DNA of 64,000 nucleotides from Azoarcus_F sp048158365 (GTDB taxonomy: Bacteria; Pseudomonadota; Gammaproteobacteria; Burkholderiales; Rhodocyclaceae): assembly GCA_048158365.1 (NCBI GenBank), contig JBLLNL010000013.1. One strand, given 5' to 3'. Position 1 is the first letter of the stretch. Every line of letters starts with the position of its first letter. Of this stretch, positions 1 to 9,000 are shown one piece after another. The notes beneath the pieces are model-generated. The model made no database searches, had not been told where the DNA came from, and saw only the letters and a program-made list of their open reading frames with translations. The translations under genes were made by a program, and so were the position numbers.

Positions 1-53
1 CCCGGTGTAGCACTGGACAACAAGAGGGGGGGGTCTTTTTTTTCTATTTTTTG

Positions 54-175
54 CTCCACAAACTCCACAAACTCCACAGAAAAAGAAAGAAAGCCAGTAA
101 CGGCGCAGGTTTCAGGGCCGTCTTCGTGTTCCGCAAAACTCCACACCGCTGTGGAGTTTTTGCGGAACTCCACAG
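54..175. repeat. Cluster of CTCCACA repeats with a hairpin
   Basis: The 7-mer CTCCACA occurs at 54-60, 63-69 and 72-78 (9-bp period), again at 139-145 and 168-174, and inverted at 150-156. The 129-145 and 150-167 arms form a near-perfect hairpin (one extra A) with a CCGC loop. The arrangement resembles iterons or a multi-site operator. The 1-393 stretch holds this cluster and no gene I can support. Confidence 0.6.
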
Positions 176-393
176 AGCCGCCAAAAAAGACAAACAGACC
201 ATCGGGAACAACAACCGGGCGCACCAACCGACCCAGACCATCGCCAGATAGTCCGAACAGCACCATTACGCACGCGCGCATAAGTTCAGGCCTCGATTGT
301 TGGATTTCCACCAATCAACGCGCCGCGATCAAGGATGCCCCCGAGGCGCCGCCTGCGCTACCCTTCCGCCATCGCCAACACCGGAGCTCAATC

Positions 394-648
394 ATGCGAT
401 TCGTCAAGCGCGCGACCCTCGAATCCCGTGTCGGATTCCGTCTCCAGCGGGCTGGCCAGACGCTGGTCGTAACCCGTCGGTCCGGCCGCAAGCCCGAGTA
501 CGGCGTTTTGGTCGGGGACTGGGTCCAGGCCTGGGGCACGCTGGAAGAGATCGCCCGGCGCGTCGGAGCGTTGCGCGAGGACGAGGCGCTGGCCAGGCCG
601 ACCCCGCCGACCGTGATCAAAGTTTTGCCGAAAGGCGAGGCCGGCTAA
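394..648 (+). CDS. Small phage-region protein, unknown function
   Basis: 84 residues, basic N-terminal half (begins MRFVKRATLESRVG). The ATG at 394 is preceded by GGAG at 383-386 with good spacing, so it is preferred over the longer in-frame extension upstream. No signal peptide, membrane segment or known motif is visible. A region around 'VLVGDWVQAWGTLEEIARRVG' looks like a short amphipathic helix. It is first in the rightward phage-region series, ahead of another small unknown gene. No function is proposed. Confidence 0.55.
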   Translation: MRFVKRATLESRVGFRLQRAGQTLVVTRRSGRKPEYGVLVGDWVQAWGTLEEIARRVGALREDEALARPTPPTVIKVLPKGEAG

Positions 649-706
649 CCCTTCCCGCCGAACGCGAGTTTCGCGCACTTACGAACAGGCGATCCGGCTG
701 GCAAGC

Positions 707-737
707 TGTCTGCTCCACCCATCGACAGGAGCAGACA
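707..737 (+). promoter_or_regulatory. Hairpin burying the Shine-Dalgarno of the next gene
   Basis: TGTCTGCTCC (707-716) and GGAGCAGACA (728-737) are perfect 10-bp inverted arms around an 11-nt loop. The GGAG ribosome binding site of the gene starting at 739 is the first four bases of the 3' arm, so folding would block initiation. This suggests translational control by a protein, temperature or translation from upstream; the trigger is unknown. Confidence 0.5.
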
Positions 738-738
738 C

Positions 739-993
739 ATGAACGCGACCACTGATCTCGACCACCTGATCAGCCAGGCCATCAGCCACAACGGATCGAT
801 CCTCCGAGGTGACCGCATGCTCGAGGCGCTCGCCGACGACACCGATCATCTGCCCGCGGACATCATCCGAACCGGTCGCGCGCAGGCTGCGCTACGAGCC
901 GCGCAGAACCGGCCAGATCAGCCGCTGCCGGCCGATCAGATCAAGGCAATACATCGGGCAGCCGACGACATCCGGCGCCGCCTGAGAGGCTGA
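739..993 (+). CDS. Small phage-region protein, unknown function
   Basis: 84 residues, probably all helical and soluble (begins MNATTDLDHLISQAISHNGS, ends with an Arg-rich tail). The start is set by AGGAG at 727-731, eight bases before the ATG; that site lies inside a perfect hairpin, so expression may be controlled. An intrinsic terminator follows 18 bp after the stop, making this the last gene of a short transcription unit. No domain recognised; role unknown. Confidence 0.55.
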   Translation: MNATTDLDHLISQAISHNGSILRGDRMLEALADDTDHLPADIIRTGRAQAALRAAQNRPDQPLPADQIKAIHRAADDIRRRLRG

Positions 994-1011
994 CAGACCG
1001 CACCCCACACA

Positions 1012-1035
1012 CCCGGCCAGCGAGCCGGGTTTTTT
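1012..1035 (+). terminator. Intrinsic terminator
   Basis: CCCGGC (1012-1017) and GCCGGG (1024-1029) form a GC stem with a 6-nt loop followed by six T (1030-1035). It ends the transcription unit of the small gene at 739-993. Confidence 0.8.
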
Positions 1036-1361
1036 CTTGTCTGGCGGAGTCGTGATCCGCCGAACCAGCACACGAGCGCTGGCCATCGTGATCGCCCGGC
1101 TGCGCTACCCACACAAACGCCCATCAATAGCGGCCGTAAACGGCGAAGCCCTCAGGGCGCGACGACCGAGAGGGCTTCTGGGGCGCTAGAACCTTTCCTG
1201 CGGAAAGACGCCCGACGTCCAGCTTACCCGACAGGCAAAAAGGTGGGTGTCGTCTCCGTGCAAATAATTTATGCCAGACGAGTGAAAAGGATACCCCTAT
1301 CGAAAAAATTTGGCATTGTCGGGTTGCCTACGGAGGCACAAACGCTCAAAAGGACTCAATC
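1036..1361. other. Gene-free stretch with a hairpin and AT-rich leader
   Basis: No convincing gene. GAAGCCCTC (1145-1153) and GAGGGCTTC (1170-1178) form a perfect 9-bp hairpin without a T-run. An AT-rich patch around 1264-1315 precedes the next gene and may hold its promoter, but I cannot assign -35/-10 boxes with confidence. Confidence 0.4.
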
Positions 1362-1745
1362 ATGAAATCCAAATCAATCCAATACGCCGGCATGCGCTGC
1401 ATCGTCGAGGACACCCGAACCGGCCGCATCGAACACCGGTATTCAAGCCGGCAGCGCACGGTTTTCTACAGCCATCCGCGTACCGGCCGTCCGCAAGGAA
1501 CCTGGAACCCAACCGAGTTCAAGCCGACCGACCGGTTCCGCATCTATATCGCCTGGTGCGACTCGTGGAGCGAGTGGCTGCCGGACAACTCCCCGCGCCT
1601 CCTCGATTCTGACGAGAGTGCCGCATTGGTCGCAGCCGCCGACGCAACACGAGCAGCGGACGACATCGGGCATGTGCGCAAGACCCAGCAGCGCCGCGAG
1701 GCTGCACGCACAACCAACCACCAACAAATTCACGGAGCAATCTGA
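1362..1745 (+). CDS. Phage-region protein, unknown function
   Basis: 127 residues. The N-terminal part contains many Arg, Tyr and Trp residues (starts MKSKSIQYAGMRCIVEDT) and could be a small beta domain; the C-terminal third is Ala/Arg/Gln-rich and probably helical. AAAGGA about 8 bp upstream supports the ATG. Its stop overlaps the next start (TGATG), so it is probably translated together with the 420-residue protein that follows. No known family recognised. Confidence 0.6.
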   Translation: MKSKSIQYAGMRCIVEDTRTGRIEHRYSSRQRTVFYSHPRTGRPQGTWNPTEFKPTDRFRIYIAWCDSWSEWLPDNSPRLLDSDESAALVAAADATRAADDIGHVRKTQQRREAARTTNHQQIHGAI

Positions 1746-3007
1746 TGTCCAGACGCAACCGAGGCGGAGCACTCGAAATGCTCCATGGATTCCGAGCAGG
1801 GTACGACGTGACCGGCCAGATCGTGCGTGACGTGAAGTCCGCCCGGGTCATGAAGGAAAAGCCCGAAGAGATCGAAGCCGCCAAGGTCGAAGGCTATGAC
1901 CTGTCCGCACCCGGCGGTCCGCGCAGGGACGTGCAGCAGGCCAAGCCCGAGCAGGTCCAGACCCGCTTCCTCGGTCAGTCGTACGACGGCAAGCTGTCCG
2001 CCGAGGATCTGGACCGCGCCCGCATGAACGCGCTGACCGACATCCGCATGAAGCACGGTGACGTCGAAGGCGGCCTGGCCATGCGCCAATCCGCGCGCCG
2101 CGATCGGCTGACCGACATGCAGCTCGCCAACGCGGAAGAGGACCGAGCCGATCGCGTGGCCATGCGAGCAGGCAACCAGCAGTTCGCGAACGCCATCGGC
2201 TCAGTCAGCCAGTACGAGGCTGCCGGCGGTCTGCCTGCAGTGCGCCAGGAGCTGGCCCGCAACAACGCAAGCCCCGAAGAGACGCAGCGGGCCGTCGCCG
2301 CCTATCAGCAGGCCTATGCGCCGGCCAACGTCGGCAGACAGGCATCCGCCGGTCTGATGTCGCTGGATCCAGCACGAGGCCAAGCAGCCCAACAAGCGGC
2401 GATGGCCAAAGCGCGCGATGTGCTCCTCCACGACGTGGGCCGCCTCGCGATGCAGGGCAACTGGACAGGCCTCGCCGAGACGCTCTCGACCGGCTACGGC
2501 GATGCGAACCGCTACGAGGTCGTATCGCAGGGCCGCGATGGAGTGACCTTCGCAGCCATCGGACCCGACGGTCGAGAGATCGGCCGCGAGACGATCACCA
2601 GTCCGCTGCAGGCCGTCGAGCTGGCCGCAGCCTACGCCAATCCGGCGGATGCGCTCACCTACATGCAGCGCAAAGAGGAGCGCGCTGCAGCACAGGCAGA
2701 CGCCCAGCGCAAAGGCCGCGAGAGCAACGCCCTGATCGCCCAGAGGTATGCCAGCGCGGAGTCCAGCCGGGCGTCTGCCGAGGCACGACGGAACCCGGAG
2801 AGCACCAACGCGATCACCGATGCCGACGTGAAGGCCCAGATCAAGGCCGTGGCGCAGGATCCGGACACGCAGGAAGACGACCCGGTCCGGCATCGCGAGC
2901 TGCTCAGGGATTACAACCAGCTGCGCCAGGCTGGGAAGAGCCCGGCTGAGGCGATGGACGAGCTGTTCTCCGGAGCAGGCGAAGACTACTCGAGTTTCTG
3001 GCAGTAA
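1745..3007 (+). CDS. Predicted phage internal virion / ejection-type protein
   Basis: 420 residues, rich in Ala, Gln, Arg and Glu, with long predicted helical or coiled-coil stretches and no signal peptide. The N-terminus (about residues 9-35, with a GFRAGYD segment) resembles the start of small podoviral internal-core proteins. It sits immediately before a giant polyvalent protein, 8 bp from stop to start; such pairs are typical of proteins injected into the host with phage DNA. The assignment rests on composition and context, not on a diagnostic motif, so a tail-associated or scaffolding role is possible. Confidence 0.45.
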   Translation: MSRRNRGGALEMLHGFRAGYDVTGQIVRDVKSARVMKEKPEEIEAAKVEGYDLSAPGGPRRDVQQAKPEQVQTRFLGQSYDGKLSAEDLDRARMNALTDIRMKHGDVEGGLAMRQSARRDRLTDMQLANAEEDRADRVAMRAGNQQFANAIGSVSQYEAAGGLPAVRQELARNNASPEETQRAVAAYQQAYAPANVGRQASAGLMSLDPARGQAAQQAAMAKARDVLLHDVGRLAMQGNWTGLAETLSTGYGDANRYEVVSQGRDGVTFAAIGPDGREIGRETITSPLQAVELAAAYANPADALTYMQRKEERAAAQADAQRKGRESNALIAQRYASAESSRASAEARRNPESTNAITDADVKAQIKAVAQDPDTQEDDPVRHRELLRDYNQLRQAGKSPAEAMDELFSGAGEDYSSFWQ

Positions 3008-3015
3008 GGACCGAC

Positions 3016-6000
3016 ATGACACCGACCACCGAACAGCCGAAGCCCCGCCAGCCGCGCCCCTGGGTCGAGGTCCAGGCCGACCCGGGCTTCCAACAGCTGG
3101 CACCCGAGCAGCAGACCGCAGCCCGCCGCCAGTACTTCGATCAGGTGGTCGCGCCGCGGATCCCGGAGGTCGGCCGTCGTCGCGCAGCCTGGGACCAGTT
3201 CTCGAACTGGCAGCCGGAGCCGGCACCGGCGGAAGACAAGCCCGGGTTCGTGCGCCGAACGATCAACGCGGTCGGTGAGGCGCGCCAGGCGCTGCAGGAC
3301 CAGACCAATCGCGACGACAGCACCCTCGCCCCCCAGCCGCTCGCCGACAAGCCCATCCAGCTGATCCCGCGCTTCGACAAGAAGCCGGACAGCGTCATGG
3401 CTGATCTGCCTGAGCAGCCGCGCTCTGGACCCCCGGTCACGCCGGCCGCGCGCAACCTGATCCAGCAGCTCTACGATCGCCAACCCGAGCGCCGCGCTGA
3501 ACTCCTCGCGCGCCAGGACTGGGCGGGTCAGGTGGCCCGCGAGATCGACGGCGGTTATCAGAAGCTGGACCAGGCAGCACACAGCACACCCCTCGATACC
3601 CGGCGCGAGGCGCTTGTCGACCGCGCGCGAGCAGCGGGTGCCACACCAGACACCGCTGAGTCGATGGCCACCGGCGGCGATGTCCGCCTACCAGCAACAA
3701 TCGATGAGCGCCCTGAGCCGCTGGCCGATCGGCTGGCCCGCATGGCCGCAGAGCAGACCGGCGAAGAACAGGCCAGGACCATTGTCCGTGGTGCCGTCGA
3801 TCTGGCCGGCAGCATTGCGAAGGTTGCACCGACCACCGGCAAGATGGCACTCGACACCGCGCAGCTGATCCCGTTGATCGGTCGCGCCGCGGAGATCGGA
3901 TCCGATGCACTGGCTGAAGTGATCGACGACATCGGCAGCATGCAGTCTGGCGAGATGCAGGGTCAGGCTGCACGCCTGGCCGAGGTGGTCCGGACCGGAA
4001 CACCCGACCAGATCGTGCAGCTGCTTGTCCAGAACCCCCAGCTCCTGGCGGATGTGGCGATCCCGTCCGCGGGTTCCGTGTTCCTGATCGGTGGCGCAGG
4101 CTCAGCCATCGGCAAGGCACAGGCGGCCCGCTACGCCGATCGCCTCTCACCCCGGGCACTGGCGCGTATCCAGCAGCGCGCGGCCACTGAGGGTGCGATC
4201 TGGACCAACGCCGCGGTCAATGCAGGCGCGGCGTACGACGAAACCGAAGGCGGGCAGCTCGCCAAATACACCGCCGCGCTGATTGCAGGCGCTGGCACCC
4301 GGGCAGTGGGCGGCATCACCAAGGGCGGTGCAGAGGGCACCATCGCGCGCGGCGGCGAGGCGGCAGCGCGCAACCCGTTGCGCACGATCGGCGGTGTCGC
4401 AGGCCGGGAGATCGCGCAGGAGTTCGGTGAAGGCGGATCCGAGGCGCTGGGCACCCAGACAGGCGAGATCATCGAAGGCGGGCGCGACAGCTACGACTGG
4501 CGCCAGCTCGCGAACCAGGCAACGCTCGAGGCCGCAGCCGCCGGACCGATCGGTGCAGCGGTCGGCGCAATGTCCGCCCGCACTGCAGACGAGCGCCCGG
4601 AGCCGACGCTGGCCGATCAGATCGACGCCACCCGCTGGGATCCACGCGACATCGACCAGGCCGCGCGCGCCGCACTCTCACCCGAACAAGGCCAACCGGC
4701 TACCCTGCCCCGCCCCGCTGCACCAGCCATCCCGCCCGAGCTGGACCAGATCCGCCGCGAACGTGACGCCGCAGCAGCCGCGACTGGCGATCCGATCGAA
4801 GCCGTCGTCGTCGATCTCGAGAACCGCGCGATGGTCGAGACGTGGCTCCGCAGCCCCGAAGGTCAGCAGGCTGAAGCCGAAGCCGGCGCACTGGACACCG
4901 CGCAGCTGCTCGACCAGGCCTTCGCAGCAACCCGCCCGATCGTTTCGGCCACCGGTCAGCCGTTCAGATCCGAGCGCCTGGCTGCGATCAGCGCGAAGCA
5001 GCGCGGGCTTGATGCGGTCCCGATCCCGGTCGAAAACGGTTGGGGGCTGGTGCCGGTCCAGCAGGTGCAGGCGAACATCGAACAAGTACAGGCGGACATC
5101 GAGCCGACCCAACAAACGCAGCCCGACCCGATCGCGATGTTCGAAACCGAGCAATGGGCCGAACCGCTGCTCGGCGCACGCGGACCGTTCCGCACTGAAC
5201 GCGCGGCAGCGATCAGTGCGAAGCAGCGCGGCCTGGACATGATCCCGGTCGAGGTCGAAGGCGGCTGGGGCTTGATCCCGAGCACCGCAACACCGGCCGG
5301 CATCGAGGCCGAGCCGGTCACACCGCCCCCGCCACCCGCAACGCTGACCCCAGCCCAGTTCGAGCAGGCACAGGCCGCGATGGCCAACGTCGCCGATGCG
5401 TTCGCCGACCGGCCGACCGACGCCCACACGGTCCGCAGGCAACGCAACGAGCTCCGGAGCGCACTGATCAACAGCGGCATCGCACCGAGCGCCGCGAAGC
5501 TGATCATCGATGAGGCGACGACGATCCGGGCGCGCGAGTTCGGCGATCGGCTGCACGGGTTCCTGGCGCCGCGGAACGTGCTCGCCGCGATCGAGCAGCT
5601 GGGCATCGCACCCACGGCGCAGATCAACCCGGTCGAGATCGACACCCGTCGCGACCAGGTCGTCGCCCGGATGGACCAGATCGAGGCCATCGCTGCCGCA
5701 CGCCGCGAGTCAGGCGATGCTGTCGGTCTGCCCAGCCCCGGCGAAGAGGTCGCAGCCGCACAGACTCGGCTGCAGGCGAAGATCGACGCGCGACGTGAGC
5801 GGGCGCCGACCCGCGCACCGGCCGATCCGGAGGCCTTCGCCAAGTGGTTCGAGGGATCGCAGGCCGTCGATGACGACGGTAACCCGATGCGCCTGTATCA
5901 CGGCACCCGGTTCGGATCCACTGCCGCACTGGTCCCGACCTACCACGACGAAACCGGCGGGTTGCGTGGCATCGCCTTCACGCCCGACCGCGAGGTGGCC

Positions 6001-9000
6001 GCCCGTCACGCGAACAACACCGAACGGCCGCCATCCGGACAACAGCCGCACATCATCGAGGCCTTCGTACAGGCGCCGGTGCTCTACACGTTGCGTGAGT
6101 TCCAGGCTCGCGCGGCTCTGCACTACGACACCGACTACAGCAACCTGACCGAGGCGCAGGTCGTCCAGTTCGCGCGCGACAACGACATCCGGGCCATCGA
6201 TATGTCGGAGGTCGGCGAATCCGGCGAGGTGTTCGTGCTGGATCTCTCCGCGATCGGGCTTGTGGAGCCGACCAACGAGGCTGCACCCGCCCCCCGCTTC
6301 GATCGCCAGGCGCCGGCACCCGCAGCCCGACCCGCACGCACCCGCAGCGATGGCCGGACCGCACTGCTGGCCGAGATCGAGCAGGCCCGCACGCGCACCG
6401 CACCGGCCGAGCTGGTGGCTGAATACAGCGCACTGCTGGCCGAGGCACAAGACGCTCGGCGCCGCGCTGGGTTGAAGAAGACCAAGCAGGCCGAGGCCAA
6501 GCAGCTCACCGCCCGCGCCGACGTGCTCGAGGACACGATCCTGCCGGAGCTGCGCGAGCGGATCGGCTACGTGAATTTCAAATCGGCGACCGGCAACTAC
6601 CGGATCCTGAACACGCCGGACAACTTGACCGAGTTCGCCAAGCGGGTGAGCAAGACAGCCGCGTTCAAGCAGCTGCCCAAAGTGGAGACAGTCTATGACA
6701 GCATCGAAACCCGACCGGGCACCACCGAGGCACAGCGCACAACTGGACGTCGCGCTCTGGACGCACTTGTGGATTCGATCAACCGCCGGTCTGGCGGAGG
6801 ATCCGTCTCCGTACTGGGTAACGCGCTCTACGCCGACTTCACCGAGCGCGGAGGCACCACCCTCGTCGGCCAGGTGATCGAGAGTCCGGCCGATCTGGCG
6901 ACCCTGGCGCAGGTGTTCCGGGATCCGCGCTTCGAAACGTTCCGCGCGATCTACCTGGACGCAGACAACCGGGTCGTCGGTGAGGCGGGCTACAGCTCAC
7001 GCCTCCCGGCTGCGGTCCATCTACCGAACGACATCGAGGCCTGGATCGACCGCGACCGCACCAAGTTCGGCGCGAGCAAGTACTACGTGTTGCACAACCA
7101 CCCGTCCGGCACCGCGAAGCCCAGCGATTCAGACCTCAACCTGACCCGCGCCATCGCGGACAACGCACATGGATTCGCGGGCCACGTCGTGATCGACCGC
7201 AACGAATACGCGGTCATTGCCAAGGACGGCAGCTTCGACGTGATCCAGGCGCCCGAACTCGACAGCATCGATTTCAACAGCAAGCCGACCACCCCGCACC
7301 GCCTGCTCGGCCTGAAGATCGCCCGCCCGGTCGATGTGACCATGATGGCCAAGGCGCTGCAGACACCTGACGGGCACGCCACGCTGATCCTGACCCGGCG
7401 GGATGGCAAGGTTCATCTGATCATGGATGCACCGATGGCCCTGCTCCAGGACGCAAGCCGCGCCGGTGTCGTCCGGGCGAAGGCCTTGATGCGCCGCGCA
7501 GCCCGCGCGACAGGTGCAGGCGGCCATCGGTTCGTCGTGCTGCCCGACGGTGTGCCGCTCGAGTCGCTCACCCATATGCTGACCGCCGGCATCGTGATCG
7601 ATGTCGTGTCGCCCGATGGGAGCTCGCTGCACGAGCGTATCGGCGCCCGCTGGCCCGGCGATTTTCTGGACCGGGCAACCCGTCGCGCGGCTCAGGTCCG
7701 CGAGCAGGCCAGCCCCTACAAGCAGCCACCCCCAGCCGAGACAAAGGCCCGGGCGTTCCAGCGAGTGTGGCAAGACAAGTTCAACCGATTCACCGTGATC
7801 CAGGACTGGCTCAAGTCGCAGGGCGTGAAGCTCACCGAAGGCGCGAATGTCTATCGGGCCGAGGAACGCATGCATGGCCGGACCGCGACCCGCATGGAGG
7901 ATTTCCGCGAGAAGCGGGTGAGGCCGATCGTGCAGAAGATCCGCGACGCCGGGTTGAACCTGGCCGAGGTGGCCGACTTCCTGCACGCACAGCATGCCAT
8001 CGAGAGGAACCGCCAGATCGCGAAGATCAACTCGGACATGCCTGACGGCGGATCCGGGATGACCGATGCCGAGGCCGCCGCCAAGCTCCTCGAGTACCGC
8101 AAGAAGCCGGAGCTCGCCCAGCTGGCCAATGAGCTGCGCGCGATCACCGATGACACCCGCGCGATCCTGCTGCGTGCCGGGCTGATCACTCAGGAGATGA
8201 GTGATGCCTGGACCGGTGCGTACCAGCACTACGTCCCGCTCAGAGGCGGACCGGACACCGACGCATCGGTGCAGGGCACAGGCAAAGGCCTGACGGTCAA
8301 GGAAAAGCAGAAACGTGCGCTGGGCCACGGCACCCGCACCGAGGGCGAGTGGATCATCGAGAACATCCTGCAGTCGCATGAGCGCGCGATCCTGCAGTCC
8401 GAAAAGAACCGGGTCGGGCAGCATCTGCTCAAGCTGGCGATCGAAGCCGGGGATCCGGACCTGATCACCATCGGACAGCCGGTCAGGCGTCAGGTGCTGC
8501 GCGATCAGAAAAGCTACGTGGTCGAGTACCGCGGATCCACGGTCGAGACGTTCCGCAACCTGGCCGATGCACAGCGGTGGGTCGGTCAGCAGAACCGCGC
8601 GCCGGGGGACTTCAAGATCCGCACGAGCCACGACCTGGACGTCGTGCTGATGCCCACACCGGTGCTGGATCCGTCGGAAACACAGGTCTATGTGAATGGC
8701 CACGCGATCCGCGTTCAGTTCAAGGATGAGCTGCTGGCCCGGGCCTGGAACAACATGGGCGCCGAGCACATGAACGTCGTGTTCCGGATCGCGCGCGGGA
8801 TCAACACCTGGTTGAGCAAGGCCTATACCGGCTACAACCCCGAGTTCCTGGGCGTGAACGTCGTGCGGGATCTCTCGACCGGCCTCGCGAACATCACCGG
8901 AGAGGAAGGCGCAGCGTTCGCCGCGCGCGCGCTCGCCCGGTATCCGAAGTCATTCGCCGAGCTGCTCCGGTATGCCTGGACCGGCAACGCATCGAACTCG

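Noticed and set aside
54..175. CTCCACA copies considered as a CRISPR array
   Set aside because: Units are 7-9 bp with no spacers of constant length and no cas genes in the window.
1052..1189. 45-codon frame starting GTG with GGAG three bases upstream
   Set aside because: Spacing too short, Arg-rich product and an internal hairpin; not enough support to call a gene.
7129..8769. 546-codon open frame antisense to the giant phage protein
   Set aside because: The sense strand encodes recognisable domains throughout; the antisense product is His/Gly/Arg-rich without motifs.
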